DNA of 64,000 nt from Sagittula sp048553715. Its GTDB lineage: Bacteria; Pseudomonadota; Alphaproteobacteria; Rhodobacterales; Rhodobacteraceae. The notes under the pieces were generated by a model. That model was not told where the DNA came from and searched no databases. It worked only from the letters and a program-made list of their open reading frames with translations. Position numbers and translations under genes: made by a program. Positions 45,217 to 54,469 of this stretch are shown in pieces (positions within the stretch are counted from its first letter, which is position 1; each line of letters begins with the position of its first letter). Where the stretch lies: assembly GCF_048553715.1 (NCBI RefSeq), contig NZ_JBLZNC010000005.1:243206-307205 (forward strand), given 5' to 3'.

Positions 45217-45477
45217 ATGAAACAGCCGCTTATGTTTGCTTTCGCAGCCACCCTCGCAACCACCGCCGTTGCCGCCACCACACAGGTGATCGGACCGGAG
45301 ATGGGCAGCAGTGCCGATGTCATTACCATCGAAGTGGCCCCCGAAGAGCTCGCGCGCTGTCAGGAAACCTTGGCGCAGGTTGCGTCCATGCCGGTAACCA
45401 CGGATCGCGGAACGCCCCTGCCTGTTTCGGCCGACGATGATCTGCCCCGTGTGGCCTGTGTCGCTGTAGAGGCCTGA
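45217..45477 (+). CDS. Small secreted hypothetical protein
   Basis: The 86-residue product has an N-terminal signal peptide (MKQPLMFAFAATLATTAVAA, about 1-20). The short mature part has two cysteines (ARCQETL and VACVAVEA). No family is recognised. The ATG at 45217 follows aaggaga by seven bases, a good site, which supports it as a real gene. It lies between the HlyU-like and YjbQ-family genes in the same direction. Confidence 0.68.
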   Translation: MKQPLMFAFAATLATTAVAATTQVIGPEMGSSADVITIEVAPEELARCQETLAQVASMPVTTDRGTPLPVSADDDLPRVACVAVEA

Positions 45478-45536
45478 ACCGACCCTCTGGTTTGGCGAGT
45501 TGCTTCGCGGTATGCGTGTCTCAACAGGGGACACAA

Positions 45537-45953
45537 ATGCAGAAAATTTTCGAAGTCCGCACAAACGGGATCGGTCTTTACGAGATCACAAATCAATTGA
45601 CGGACTGGAGCGTCGGGGCCGACATACAGGCGCGGGCGCTCCATTTGTTTATACGACATACGTCCGCGTCACTGCTGATTCAGGAAAACGCGGATCCAGA
45701 GGTTCGCAGTGACTTGATTGAATACTTTCAGCGTCTTGTGCCGTCAGCCGATCATTCCAGCATGTCCTATCTGAAGCATACGTATGAGGGGCCGGATGAC
45801 ATGCCGGCCCATATCAAATCCGCGCTTTTACCGGTGTCGTTGACCATCCCGATGATTGATGGGCGCCTTGGTCTGGGAACGTGGCAGGGTGTCTATGTCG
45901 TGGAACATCGCACCGCGCCCCACCGGCGTCAGATTGTGGCCAGTTTACTGTAA
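45537..45953 (+). CDS. YjbQ family protein (secondary thiamine-phosphate synthase-like)
   Basis: The 138-residue protein is a YjbQ/UPF0047 member. Conserved parts are LHLFIRHTSASLLIQENADPEVRSDL, HTYEGPDDMPAHIKSALL and LGLGTWQGVYVVEHR. Some members show weak thiamine-phosphate synthase activity in vitro, and their true function is unsettled. The ATG at 45537 is preferred because the conserved N-terminus (QKIFEVRTNG) begins there. Confidence 0.9.
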   Translation: MQKIFEVRTNGIGLYEITNQLTDWSVGADIQARALHLFIRHTSASLLIQENADPEVRSDLIEYFQRLVPSADHSSMSYLKHTYEGPDDMPAHIKSALLPVSLTIPMIDGRLGLGTWQGVYVVEHRTAPHRRQIVASLL

Positions 45954-46100
45954 GCATCGTTGCCCGCATTGATGGCAGTGCCCCATCTAGGGGCTGGAAT
46001 ATTTCCCTACCCAAAACTTAGATGATGGCCTATAGTGCCTGTGGATAAGGGGGGCCAACCTCCAATCGAGGCGGGATTTATAAAACGAGGGGACAAGCCA

Positions 46101-46571
46101 ATGCGCTGCCCGTTTTGCGGAAATATCGATACTCAGGTTAAAGATTCACGACCAGCCGAGGATCATGTGTCCATCCGGCGGCGGCGGTTTTGCCCGTCTT
46201 GCGGTGGTCGGTTCACGACATACGAACGTGTACAGTTGCGCGATCTCGTGGTGATCAAAACGAACGGTCGCCGTGAAGATTTCGACCGTGACAAGCTTGA
46301 ACGGTCCATCCGGATCGCATTGCAGAAACGCCCGATCGAGCCTGATCGCGTGGATCAGATGATCTCTGGCATTGTGCGCCGCTTGGAAAGCATGGGCGAA
46401 ACCGACATCCCCTCCAAGCAGATCGGCGAGATCGTTATGGAAACGCTGGCCCGGATCGACACCGTGGCCTACGTACGCTTTGCGAGCGTTTACAAGAACT
46501 TCCAAGCCGCTGACGATTTCGACAAATTTGTCTCGGAGTTGCGGCCAGAAAACGTCCAGCTGCCCAAGTGA
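46101..46571 (+). CDS. nrdR: Transcriptional repressor NrdR
   Basis: NrdR represses ribonucleotide reductase genes in response to nucleotide pools. The 156 residues start with a zinc ribbon (CPFCGNIDTQVKDSR then FCPSCGGRFTTYER). An ATP-cone domain follows (about 47-137; VVIKTNGRREDFDRDKLERSI). The ATG at 46101 has gagggg upstream and begins exactly at the zinc ribbon. Its stop overlaps the ribD GTG start, so nrdR and ribD form one transcript, an order common in alphaproteobacteria. Confidence 0.97.
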   Translation: MRCPFCGNIDTQVKDSRPAEDHVSIRRRRFCPSCGGRFTTYERVQLRDLVVIKTNGRREDFDRDKLERSIRIALQKRPIEPDRVDQMISGIVRRLESMGETDIPSKQIGEIVMETLARIDTVAYVRFASVYKNFQAADDFDKFVSELRPENVQLPK

Positions 46572-47668
46572 CCGATCACAAGAGGTGGATGGCGCAGGCG
46601 CTTGCGCTGGGTCGTCGTGGCATGGGGCAGACTTGGCCCAACCCGGCTGTGGGCTGCATTTTGGTGGCTGGCGGTCGTGTTGTCGGGCGGGGTTGGACCC
46701 AGCCGGGTGGTCGCCCCCATGCGGAGGTGGTGGCCCTAAAGGCCGCCGGTCCCTTGGCGCGCGGCGCCACGGCCTATGTCACCTTGGAACCTTGCGCGCA
46801 TCACGGGGCCACGCCACCGTGTTGCGATGCGCTGATCGCGGCAGGCGTTGCGCGCGTTGTCGCGCCATTGACCGACAGCGATCCGCGCGTGTCGGGGCAG
46901 GGGTTTGACAGGATGCGCGCCGCCGGGATCGAGGTCATCACCGGCATCATGGCCTCTGAGGCGATGCACGATCATGCGGGTTTTTTCCTAAAGGTCGAAC
47001 AATCGCGGCCATGGTTGACGCTAAAACTGGCCATGACGATGGACGGGCGGATCGCCACCGCCACCGGAGAAAGCCAGTGGATCACAGGTCCGCAAGCGCG
47101 GCGAGCGGTGCATGGTTTACGCGCCACCCATGATGCGGTTCTGGTTGGCGGCGGAACAGCACGGGCGGATAATCCGCGCCTGACAGTGCGCGGTTTCGAT
47201 GTCGCCCGCCAGCCGGTGCGCATTGTGGCCAGCCGCCATCTGGATCTGCCGCTGCTGAGCGATCTGGCCCGCACAGCAAAAGACGTGCCGGTTTGGCTGT
47301 CGCACGGGCCGGATGCGCAGTCGGATCTGGTTAAGACATGGGAGCAACTGGGGGCCACCATGTTGCCGACACGCTTGGCTGGTGGTCGACTGGATGCGCA
47401 GGATTTACTCGCCACGCTGGGGCAACGCGGTTTGACGCGGGTGTTCTGTGAGGGCGGCGGCCAGCTTGCGGCGTCTTTATTGGCGCAGGATCTGGTGGAC
47501 GAGCTGCATGTTTTCACCGCGGGCATGGCTTTGGGGGCCGAAGGGCACCCCGGCATCGGCGCATTGGGCGTGGATCGTCTGGCAGAGGCGCCGCGCTTTG
47601 AGCTTGTGGATGTTCGAACGCAAGGCGGCGACCTTCAGCACGTATGGCGCAAAGCTGCCGCTACGTAA
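46568..47668 (+). CDS. ribD: Bifunctional riboflavin deaminase/reductase RibD
   Basis: RibD performs the second and third steps of riboflavin synthesis. The deaminase domain (about 1-145) has zinc motifs HAEVVALKAAG and EPCAHHGATPPCCDAL. The reductase domain (about 148-360) has LKLAMTMDGRIATATGESQWIT and DAVLVGGGTARADNPRLTVR. The start is GTG at 46568, overlapping the nrdR stop by four bases (GTGA). Its usual downstream partner ribE is displaced about 4.8 kb by the capsule-export genes. No terminator is evident after it. Confidence 0.96.
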   Translation: MTDHKRWMAQALALGRRGMGQTWPNPAVGCILVAGGRVVGRGWTQPGGRPHAEVVALKAAGPLARGATAYVTLEPCAHHGATPPCCDALIAAGVARVVAPLTDSDPRVSGQGFDRMRAAGIEVITGIMASEAMHDHAGFFLKVEQSRPWLTLKLAMTMDGRIATATGESQWITGPQARRAVHGLRATHDAVLVGGGTARADNPRLTVRGFDVARQPVRIVASRHLDLPLLSDLARTAKDVPVWLSHGPDAQSDLVKTWEQLGATMLPTRLAGGRLDAQDLLATLGQRGLTRVFCEGGGQLAASLLAQDLVDELHVFTAGMALGAEGHPGIGALGVDRLAEAPRFELVDVRTQGGDLQHVWRKAAAT

Positions 47669-47777
47669 CGATTTAGGAACATAAGGTTACGTAGGGGTAT
47701 GCGCGGGTCAGACGGAAGCCGCCCATGTGGATAACTCTGCTGATAAAATTTTAATTCGCCGGATAATGATGCAGTCA

Positions 47778-49808
47778 CTACCGCCACAAATGGCTGTAAC
47801 TTGCGAACAAACCTTGGGTTTTTGACAGCAGCCGATTGGCAAGCCCCGCACGGAAACGCGTACCTTGGGCCAACCGGTCAACGATCACCTCGACTGTGCA
47901 GGGCAGGCCGCTGATCGGATCGTAATAGCGCGGATAGTCGATCAGTGCCGCATAGGCCAATGCCTCGATTGAGGGGCGGGGGCCGGACAGGCGGCGCGCA
48001 GGCACCGGCCCGATATCGGTGGTCAGGCCCCACCCCGCGTAGAATGGCGCGCCCAGAGTCGTCACGGGAATACCCCGCAGGAGCGCCTCGAAACCGGTGC
48101 CGGAGGTCATGGTCCAGACCTCGTGCACCTCGCGCAGCAGACGACCCATATCAGCCTGGTCGAGCGTGACATCCGCGAACCGCTCTGGCGCGGTGACCAC
48201 ACCCTTGCGCAGCCCCGCTTCGACGTCGGGGTGTGGTTTCCAAATAATCACTGCGTTGGGATTGGCCTCGCGCGTGCGGCGCAACAGGGTTTCATTATCG
48301 GCAATATGGGGGCTGCCCCGCAGGATTGATGCGTCGTCCTCGACCTGACCGGGCACCAGAACCCGGTGGCCTTCGGGGATCGCAGGCAAATCTCCCGATA
48401 GGTTGTATTTGGTTAAGTTTTCGTTACCCATTCTCTGGATAACCCTGTGGATACGTTCGAATTGATCGGGTCTGAGGCCTTTGGCGCGGCTTTGGATGAG
48501 CGTCTCCAGATCGGAAGCGCGCGTGGGATCGTAGTAAATCCCGCTGTGATCGATGGCCAAAGACAGTGGCGGAACCAGTTCCGCGCCAAGCCCACGGGAT
48601 CGCAGAAAGCCATCCTCCATCCGTGCGCCATGCGTGAGACCTAAACTGGCCCAAGACACCAGCGGGCGCCGGGTGTCCTGCGCCAGTTGCTTGGCTTTAT
48701 CCACATCCGCCTCAAACCGCAGCGCACTGTGTTTGCCCAAGAAATCCGTAAGCGGTTTTCTTTTCCACAGCCGCGCGCCGGTGATGACCCAGCCCGCGCG
48801 ATCCTCGCGCCACGCCCGGCTTTGCGCTTCGAGCGCGCCGAGAGCCGCTTCTACATCGCACAGGCGATCATGGTGGGGGTCGTACCACAGGGGGTACAGG
48901 ATCATCGCCGCTGCGACCAGTTGGGCCCGTGTCAGGCTGCGTTGCCTGCGCGCGATGATCTCTTCGTCATCGGTCAGCCCCCATCCCGCGTAGAACGGCT
49001 GGCCAAAGACCCGTGGTTTATGCCCTGCAAGAATGGCCTCGAACCCCATCTGGGAAGACAGCGTATAGACCCGCGTCGCCCCTTCGAGCAGCGTCCAGGG
49101 CGAGGCATTGCCGTCGTAGATCGACACGGGACCGGTGGCATCTTCAGCGGTAAAATGGCCCGCCCGATGGCCTGCGGTAGTCTCCGGGTGGGTTTTCAGG
49201 ATGATGCGCGCGCCGGGATTTTCTTCGCGTGCGACGAACAGCATTTCGAGAAACCGCGCGCGGTCCCCATTCGACGCACGCACCGACGCGTCACCGCGCG
49301 TCTGGTCTATTACAAGGACATAGCCGGGCTCGGGGCAGGGGGCATCGGGAAGGGTCGCGCTGTATTTGGATAGATGCGCCTCCCGCATGCGGGCGATCAC
49401 GCCGCGCGCCCGGTCCAACAGCGCGCTGTCGTCCAAGGGATGTGTTTTCAGCAAGGTTTCCAGATCAGATGGCGCGCGCCCGTCGAAATGGACGCCGGTC
49501 CCGTCGATCAGCAAGCCAAGCGGTGGTTCGCCTTCGCGACCGGGGAACAGTGACCGCAGGAATGCATCCTCGATGCGCAGCAGAGACGCACCGGTCTTGG
49601 CGGCCATCGCCTCGCCGCGATAGGCATAAGGCGATTGCCCCCAGACCGCGATGTGATCATCCGGCGAGGGGCGGCCAAGGCGGATCTGATATCCGGCAAG
49701 GGACAGAATGCGGCGCAGCCGCTTTTGCCGCAGAAATCCTGCGGAGTAGACATAGAGACGCCGGGAGGTTTCCCCCCCGGCGTAATGCTGTCCATCGTTG
49801 TTGTTCAA
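47778..49808 (-). CDS. kpsC: Capsule polysaccharide beta-Kdo transferase KpsC-like
   Basis: The 676-residue protein consists of two related halves (about 15-330 and 340-676). Both contain segments of the type RIEDAFLRSL / RMEDGFLRSRGLGAE, LGLLIDGTGVHFD / LSLAIDHSGIYYD, and TLSSQMGFEAILAG...FGQPFYAGWGL / TMTSGTGFEALLRG...LGAPFYAGWGL. This is the KpsC pattern, the dual-domain enzyme that builds the Kdo linker on the capsule lipid anchor. The start appears to be TTG at 49808, because no in-frame ATG precedes the conserved region. It begins five bases after the export lipoprotein stop. It is convergent with ribD. Confidence 0.9.
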   Translation of the reverse strand: MNNNDGQHYAGGETSRRLYVYSAGFLRQKRLRRILSLAGYQIRLGRPSPDDHIAVWGQSPYAYRGEAMAAKTGASLLRIEDAFLRSLFPGREGEPPLGLLIDGTGVHFDGRAPSDLETLLKTHPLDDSALLDRARGVIARMREAHLSKYSATLPDAPCPEPGYVLVIDQTRGDASVRASNGDRARFLEMLFVAREENPGARIILKTHPETTAGHRAGHFTAEDATGPVSIYDGNASPWTLLEGATRVYTLSSQMGFEAILAGHKPRVFGQPFYAGWGLTDDEEIIARRQRSLTRAQLVAAAMILYPLWYDPHHDRLCDVEAALGALEAQSRAWREDRAGWVITGARLWKRKPLTDFLGKHSALRFEADVDKAKQLAQDTRRPLVSWASLGLTHGARMEDGFLRSRGLGAELVPPLSLAIDHSGIYYDPTRASDLETLIQSRAKGLRPDQFERIHRVIQRMGNENLTKYNLSGDLPAIPEGHRVLVPGQVEDDASILRGSPHIADNETLLRRTREANPNAVIIWKPHPDVEAGLRKGVVTAPERFADVTLDQADMGRLLREVHEVWTMTSGTGFEALLRGIPVTTLGAPFYAGWGLTTDIGPVPARRLSGPRPSIEALAYAALIDYPRYYDPISGLPCTVEVIVDRLAQGTRFRAGLANRLLSKTQGLFASYSHLWR

Positions 49809-49813
49809 CGGTA

Positions 49814-50962
49814 TTATTCCGACCCGCTAAGCGTGTCCGCAATCGACGTCACGGTCGCCACGGAGCTCAGAGATCCTGTGAGCGAGGCAATTGTTTTGTC
49901 CCACTGCACATAGGGTGCTTCGGTGACGTACAGCGTGTCCTGATCGCGGATGACGAAATCACGCGCCATGAACATGCCGTTGGGCTGCGTCAGGTCGAGC
50001 ACGTAGACCATGCGCTGTGCGCCCACCAGATCGGTCCGCCCCAGAACCGTATTGGCGATCTCTGCAGGTTCGTTGCGGAACACAAAGACGCCGGTGGGAT
50101 CTGCGGTGGCCGACAGCAGGCCGCCAACGGTCGCAATGGCTTCGACGGCGGACAGGCTCTGGGCTTCGAAGGGCACGCGCGCTTGCGATCCGGTTGCGCC
50201 AAGGGCGGTGAAGGCGCGGGTGTCTTCCTCGATCAGGATCCGGTCACCGGCGCGCAGGGCAATGTCAAATTCGGGCTGTTTGAACAGGTCCTGAAACCAG
50301 ATGGTTTCCGTCTGGTTGCCGCGGATGATCTTGATCTGTGCGATCTCGGGTTCGATCGTGACACCACCGGCGCGTGCGATCATGGCGGACAGGGTGCGGG
50401 TGGGGCGTTCAATGGCAAAGACGCCTTGCGAACCTACAGCGCCCACAAGGCTGACGGTCGATCCGTCCCCGGCCACGCGGCGCACCTGCACCTGCGGATC
50501 GGGGGTCTGGTCTTCCAGCCGTTGGGTGATGATATGACGTATGCGTTCGGGCGTGTTTCCTGCGGCGCGGATGCGGCCGGCATAGGGCACAAAGATGAAC
50601 CCGGCGCCATCGACCTGCACCTCTTCGAGGATGGTCGAATTCGCGGCTTCGCCCGCCAGCAGCCCGTCATCAACGTTCTCCCAGATCGTCAGGCCCAGCG
50701 TATCGCCCGCCTGGATCGTATCGGACCCCACGATGGAGGCGTTACGGAATGCGTCGGAAAAGCCCAGAGCGGGCACGACGGCGGTGGATCGGGTCACGCG
50801 GTCATTGACAGAGACGATAAAAGCATCGCCTTCGCGCTGTACCGATCCGGCAAAGATTTCACGTTTGTTCGGGCCAACGCGCGGCAGGCCGCAAGATGCC
50901 AGTACTGACACCGCAGCCAATAAGGCGATGCTCCGCGCCCAACGGGTGGGGGAGTGTTTCAC
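49814..50962 (-). CDS. Outer-membrane polysaccharide export lipoprotein (Wza/KpsD-type OPX)
   Basis: The 382-residue protein has a lipoprotein signal with lipobox LASC (Cys24). A poly_export domain follows with SDTIQAGDTLGLTIWENVDDGLLAG and VPYAGRIRAAGNTPERIRHIITQRLED. Two SLBB-type beta-grasp repeats come next (VSLVGAVGSQGVFAIERPTRTLSAMIARAGG, and RVPFEAQSLSAVEAIATVGG). Such proteins form the outer-membrane channel for capsule. The start is GTG at 50962 with ggag upstream. It lies between kpsS and kpsC. Confidence 0.92.
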   Translation of the reverse strand: MKHSPTRWARSIALLAAVSVLASCGLPRVGPNKREIFAGSVQREGDAFIVSVNDRVTRSTAVVPALGFSDAFRNASIVGSDTIQAGDTLGLTIWENVDDGLLAGEAANSTILEEVQVDGAGFIFVPYAGRIRAAGNTPERIRHIITQRLEDQTPDPQVQVRRVAGDGSTVSLVGAVGSQGVFAIERPTRTLSAMIARAGGVTIEPEIAQIKIIRGNQTETIWFQDLFKQPEFDIALRAGDRILIEEDTRAFTALGATGSQARVPFEAQSLSAVEAIATVGGLLSATADPTGVFVFRNEPAEIANTVLGRTDLVGAQRMVYVLDLTQPNGMFMARDFVIRDQDTLYVTEAPYVQWDKTIASLTGSLSSVATVTSIADTLSGSE

Positions 50963-51054
50963 TGCTCGGTCTCCTCGACCTATGTTCTGCCTCAGTCTTT
51001 TTTTGTCAGGCTAGCGCTGGAATTCGCAAAAAGCCAGCGTTGTGAAACACATGC

Positions 51055-52347
51055 TTATTCTACGGCGCGCAACTGTTGCCGCGGGGCCGCGGTGCCGGAG
51101 GCGAAACTGTCGTAAGGGTCCTCTGGCAGCAGCATCATATCGACCACTTGACGCAGCAGCTGGCGGCGCCCGCGTGCGGAATAAAAGCCGCCGGAAAGCT
51201 GAGAGGTTTCAAGAAGATAGCGCCGATAGTCCTTGTAGGCCTTGTTGTCCGGCCGACCCGGGGCGGCAAAGAATTCTGCCAAGGGCTTGGTCGAGACAAA
51301 TTCCGGCTTGGCATAGACCGCATCGCCAAAGACCTTGAGCGGGATCCCGCGCCATAGCACCTGTTGGGCGGCGGTGGAATTCACCGTAACAGCCGTCCGC
51401 GCGTCGTTGAGCAATTGCGCCAGTTTGCCTCCGCGGACGTAATGGACACGCTCAGCAACCTCGTGGTTTTGCGCAGCGCGGCGAATTGCACGGCGGATGC
51501 CTGCGCGATCATCTTCAAGCGGGTGGGCCTTGAACACCAGATGGTGGTGGCCGGGGGCGCCCTCCTTGAAACCGGAAACCACCAGATCGACGAAATCCGG
51601 CATGGTTTTGAACGGGCTGTGCTGTTGAAAGCTGCTGTCGTGTTCCAACTGCATAAGGCACAGGTGATAAGGGAAGCCGCCCATGCGGATGCGGGTGGTC
51701 GCGATCAGCCGGTCAATCGCGCTGACCGGCATCAGAAGCAACCGTTTCAAATAAAGCGAGAATTCCTGCACAACCGTTAGGGAGCGGTGCGGTCGGAAAT
51801 TGCGATAGTCGCCATTTCTGAACATGACAAACCAGTGGTACAGCGCGCCGTAAAAGACGTGGTGCCGCATATCGCCCCAATGGGCCGGGGGCAGGGGCGC
51901 CTCCATATCCGACAGGGCGAGCGCTTGCTGCATATCTGACACGGACATTTGCATCAGGCGCGAATTGCCGTTGGACCCGCCGCGTTCATAGGTCACCCAG
52001 TATGGCCGCATGTACCCTTCTTCGAAAACATGCACCGTCAATCCGCGCAGCTTTGCCTCTGTCACGGCTTCGGCGTGGATGCGCCGCACATCGCCGTACA
52101 GCACAATATCGGTGACACCTTTTTCAGTCAGAAGGTCGCAGAACCAGCCGCGCCAGTCATCCTGTGTGCCGCGATAGGGCAGGTAGCTGCGGGGGTGGAA
52201 CCAGAATGCGCGGTCGCCCGCATTGAAGCCGACCCGCCAGACCTGCGCGCCGGTCCGCCGCAACATACGCCCCAAGCGTGAAAAGAACGGCCCATGTGGT
52301 CCCTGAAGGAACAAAAAGACCCGCTGTTCTCCTGTCTTGTGGGGCAT
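51055..52347 (-). CDS. kpsS: Capsule polysaccharide Kdo transferase KpsS-like
   Basis: The 430-residue protein resembles KpsS, which adds the first Kdo to the lipid anchor of group 2-type capsules. Typical parts are FLFLQGPHGPFFSRLGRMLRRTGAQVWRVGFNAGD, FEEGYMRPYWVTYERGG and KAHPLEDDRAGIRRAI. TVNSTAAQQVLWRGIPLKVFGDAVY near the C-terminus completes the pattern. The ATG at 52347 starts directly at the conserved N-terminus; longer in-frame starts would extend into the ribE control region. It is the first gene of the three-gene capsule set. Confidence 0.9.
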   Translation of the reverse strand: MPHKTGEQRVFLFLQGPHGPFFSRLGRMLRRTGAQVWRVGFNAGDRAFWFHPRSYLPYRGTQDDWRGWFCDLLTEKGVTDIVLYGDVRRIHAEAVTEAKLRGLTVHVFEEGYMRPYWVTYERGGSNGNSRLMQMSVSDMQQALALSDMEAPLPPAHWGDMRHHVFYGALYHWFVMFRNGDYRNFRPHRSLTVVQEFSLYLKRLLLMPVSAIDRLIATTRIRMGGFPYHLCLMQLEHDSSFQQHSPFKTMPDFVDLVVSGFKEGAPGHHHLVFKAHPLEDDRAGIRRAIRRAAQNHEVAERVHYVRGGKLAQLLNDARTAVTVNSTAAQQVLWRGIPLKVFGDAVYAKPEFVSTKPLAEFFAAPGRPDNKAYKDYRRYLLETSQLSGGFYSARGRRQLLRQVVDMMLLPEDPYDSFASGTAAPRQQLRAVE

Positions 52348-52504
52348 TTGGTAATCCGAACTCGTAAGACGCGGGGTGGGCCTGTGGCTGCGACGCTGCT
52401 GCCGTCTTGCCCATCCTTGCACAGTATGTGAATGGTTTGTTGCTATTCTAACAACAGATGGCGGCGAAATTAAGGCCCGTAGACGGGGCCGGTCAGGAGG
52501 GCGC

Positions 52505-53092
52505 ATGTTCACGGGTATCGTGACAGACATCGGTAAAATCAAGGCGTTGGAGAACCGTGGTGATCTTCACGCCCGGATCGGGACGTCTTACGACACGGCC
52601 GGGATCGATATTGGCGCGTCGATTGCGTGCAACGGCGTTTGCCTGACGGTTGTCGATCTGGGGCCGGACTGGTTCGATGTGGTGATCAGCGCGGAGACGA
52701 TCTCTAAGACCAATCTGGACGTCTGGGCCGATGGGACGCGTGTCAATCTGGAACGCGCGCTGAAGGTCGGGGATGAACTCGGCGGGCATATCGTGTCCGG
52801 CCATGTGGATGGCGTGGCGACGATCCTGTCGCTCGTGGATGAGGGCGAAAGCACCCGCGTGACCTTTGAGGCGCCGGAGGCTTTGGCGAAATACATCGCG
52901 CCCAAAGGCTCGGTTGCCCTGAATGGTACGTCCTTGACCGTGAACGAGGTCGATGGCTGCCGGTTCGGCGTCAACTTCATCCCGCATACCAAAGAGGTGA
53001 CGGTTTGGGGCGATGCTGCGGTCGGGGATCGCATCAACCTCGAGATCGACACCCTAGCGCGCTATGTGGCGCGGCTGCGTGATTTCGACTAA
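52505..53092 (+). CDS. ribE: Riboflavin synthase alpha subunit RibE
   Basis: Riboflavin synthase dismutates two 6,7-dimethyl-8-ribityllumazine molecules to riboflavin. The 195 residues contain the two homologous barrels. The N-terminus MFTGIVTDIGKI and the segment CNGVCLTVVDL mark the first. HIVSGHVDGV opens the second, with ALNGTSLTVNEVDG and NFIPHT. A strong caggagg box precedes the ATG at 52505. Because kps genes intervene, ribE must have its own promoter in the 157 bp shared with kpsS. Confidence 0.95.
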   Translation: MFTGIVTDIGKIKALENRGDLHARIGTSYDTAGIDIGASIACNGVCLTVVDLGPDWFDVVISAETISKTNLDVWADGTRVNLERALKVGDELGGHIVSGHVDGVATILSLVDEGESTRVTFEAPEALAKYIAPKGSVALNGTSLTVNEVDGCRFGVNFIPHTKEVTVWGDAAVGDRINLEIDTLARYVARLRDFD

Positions 53093-53105
53093 CGCCTGCG
53101 GGCAT

Positions 53106-54311
53106 TCAGGCGGGTGCCTTATCGCGCATCGCCGCCAGCAGTGCGGGGATCTTATCCTTGAATTTGAAGAAACCCTTGGTGGCGTATGGCCACGCCCGCG
53201 CGTCAAAGGGGCGTAGCGCCTGATGTAGGGGAAGGCCGTCAATCTGAGCCAGATTGTCGGCCACAGGCCCCGTTGGAGCGTAATGGGTCACGATCTGTTC
53301 GGCTCCGGCGGCCTTTGCGGCAGCAAGGGTCTGGCCGGGCGCACAGGTCACCACATCGCCCAGAAGGTCCGCCAGCCGGTTGGTCACGTCCAGCAAAGCG
53401 GCGCTGCGGAAGGTCTGGACTTTGTCCGACATCCGCAAAGGCGTCATCCGTTCAGAAGGGGGCAGCATAATGGTCACCATCGGGCGCAGCCCCTGATCCA
53501 ACAGATCATCCGGGGCAAGGTCATCCATATGCAGCAGCAACGCGCTGGGGCGTGTCAGGTCGATGTCCTGAGCGGTCGGCGGGGCGCTGGGATCCGGCGG
53601 CATGGGGCCGTCCAACGGCTGTGCATCCGTGTCCAGATCGCCCGCTTGCGGGCGAAAGCGCCCCTTGGTGAAGCGCGCGATATTCTCGGGCTCGGCCAGA
53701 TAGTGTTTGCCCCGCGTTTGCAGCCCCGCCACCCAGCGCCATGACAGGGTGTTCGACGCGCAATCCCCGTCCAGCAGATGCCTGAGAAAGAAATCAGCGC
53801 CCAGTACCCACGGGAGTTTCAGGGTAAATATCCAGATAGAGGCGAACCACATCCGGGCATGGTTGTGCAGGTATCCGGTTTGCGCCAGTTCCCGCGCCCA
53901 ATGATCGAAACAGACGATGCCGGTTTGGCCCATGCAGGCGTCCTGCCACCGGCTGCGCAGCCCCGATTGTGTCTGCACATTGTTCCATGCCTGGGTGAGA
54001 TCGCTCTGGTACTGCTTCCATACATCCGGCCGCATTTCCAGCCAGCCTTTCCAATAGGTGCGCCAAAACACTTCGGCGATGAATTTTTGCGCATCCTGCG
54101 GGCTGTGATGGGCGAGCACGGCGTCCAGAACCTCTTGCTCGGTGATCAGCCGATGCCGGATATAGGGCGAGAGCTGTGACACGTTGTCGTGCTGGTCCGC
54201 GCCCAGATCGTAATTACGTTGCAACGCATACAGATGGCCGGCACGGGGGGCGAATTTTGCAAGCGCCTCAAGCGCAGCAGAGCGGGTCGGGATCACGTCA
54301 GGGCCTGTCAT
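53106..54311 (-). CDS. Photolyase/cryptochrome-type FAD-binding protein with apparent permuted domain order
   Basis: The 401-residue protein starts with the helical FAD-binding domain that is C-terminal in ordinary photolyases. Key parts are FWRTYWKGWLEMRP, GQTGIVCFDHWARELAQTGYLHNHARMW and FASIWIFTLKLPWVLGADFFLRH, followed by LLDGDCASNTLSWRWVAGLQTRGKHYL (about 80-215). No alpha/beta domain precedes it. Instead, about 150 residues follow (about 245-395). These read like the photolyase N-terminal domain: TRPSALLLHMDDLAP, VQTFRSAALLDVTNRLADLLG, AAKAAGAEQIVTHYAPTGP and WPYATKGFFKFKDKIP. Light-dependent DNA repair or light sensing is possible but unproven. The ATG at 54311 is used; a TTG two codons upstream is possible. 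Confidence 0.85.
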   Translation of the reverse strand: MTGPDVIPTRSAALEALAKFAPRAGHLYALQRNYDLGADQHDNVSQLSPYIRHRLITEQEVLDAVLAHHSPQDAQKFIAEVFWRTYWKGWLEMRPDVWKQYQSDLTQAWNNVQTQSGLRSRWQDACMGQTGIVCFDHWARELAQTGYLHNHARMWFASIWIFTLKLPWVLGADFFLRHLLDGDCASNTLSWRWVAGLQTRGKHYLAEPENIARFTKGRFRPQAGDLDTDAQPLDGPMPPDPSAPPTAQDIDLTRPSALLLHMDDLAPDDLLDQGLRPMVTIMLPPSERMTPLRMSDKVQTFRSAALLDVTNRLADLLGDVVTCAPGQTLAAAKAAGAEQIVTHYAPTGPVADNLAQIDGLPLHQALRPFDARAWPYATKGFFKFKDKIPALLAAMRDKAPA

Positions 54312-54469
54312 GACCAATCAGCTAGAAGGCGCGGGCCGCCATTCAAGCACAAGGCGGTGGATATCTCGTGACCTCGGTTCCCCTTGCAGCCCTTCTGCCC
54401 CGATACTAAGACTCAGGTAACACAGAGACGATAGGAACGCTTCTTGAAGCAGAGTTTGGCAGGATACCA

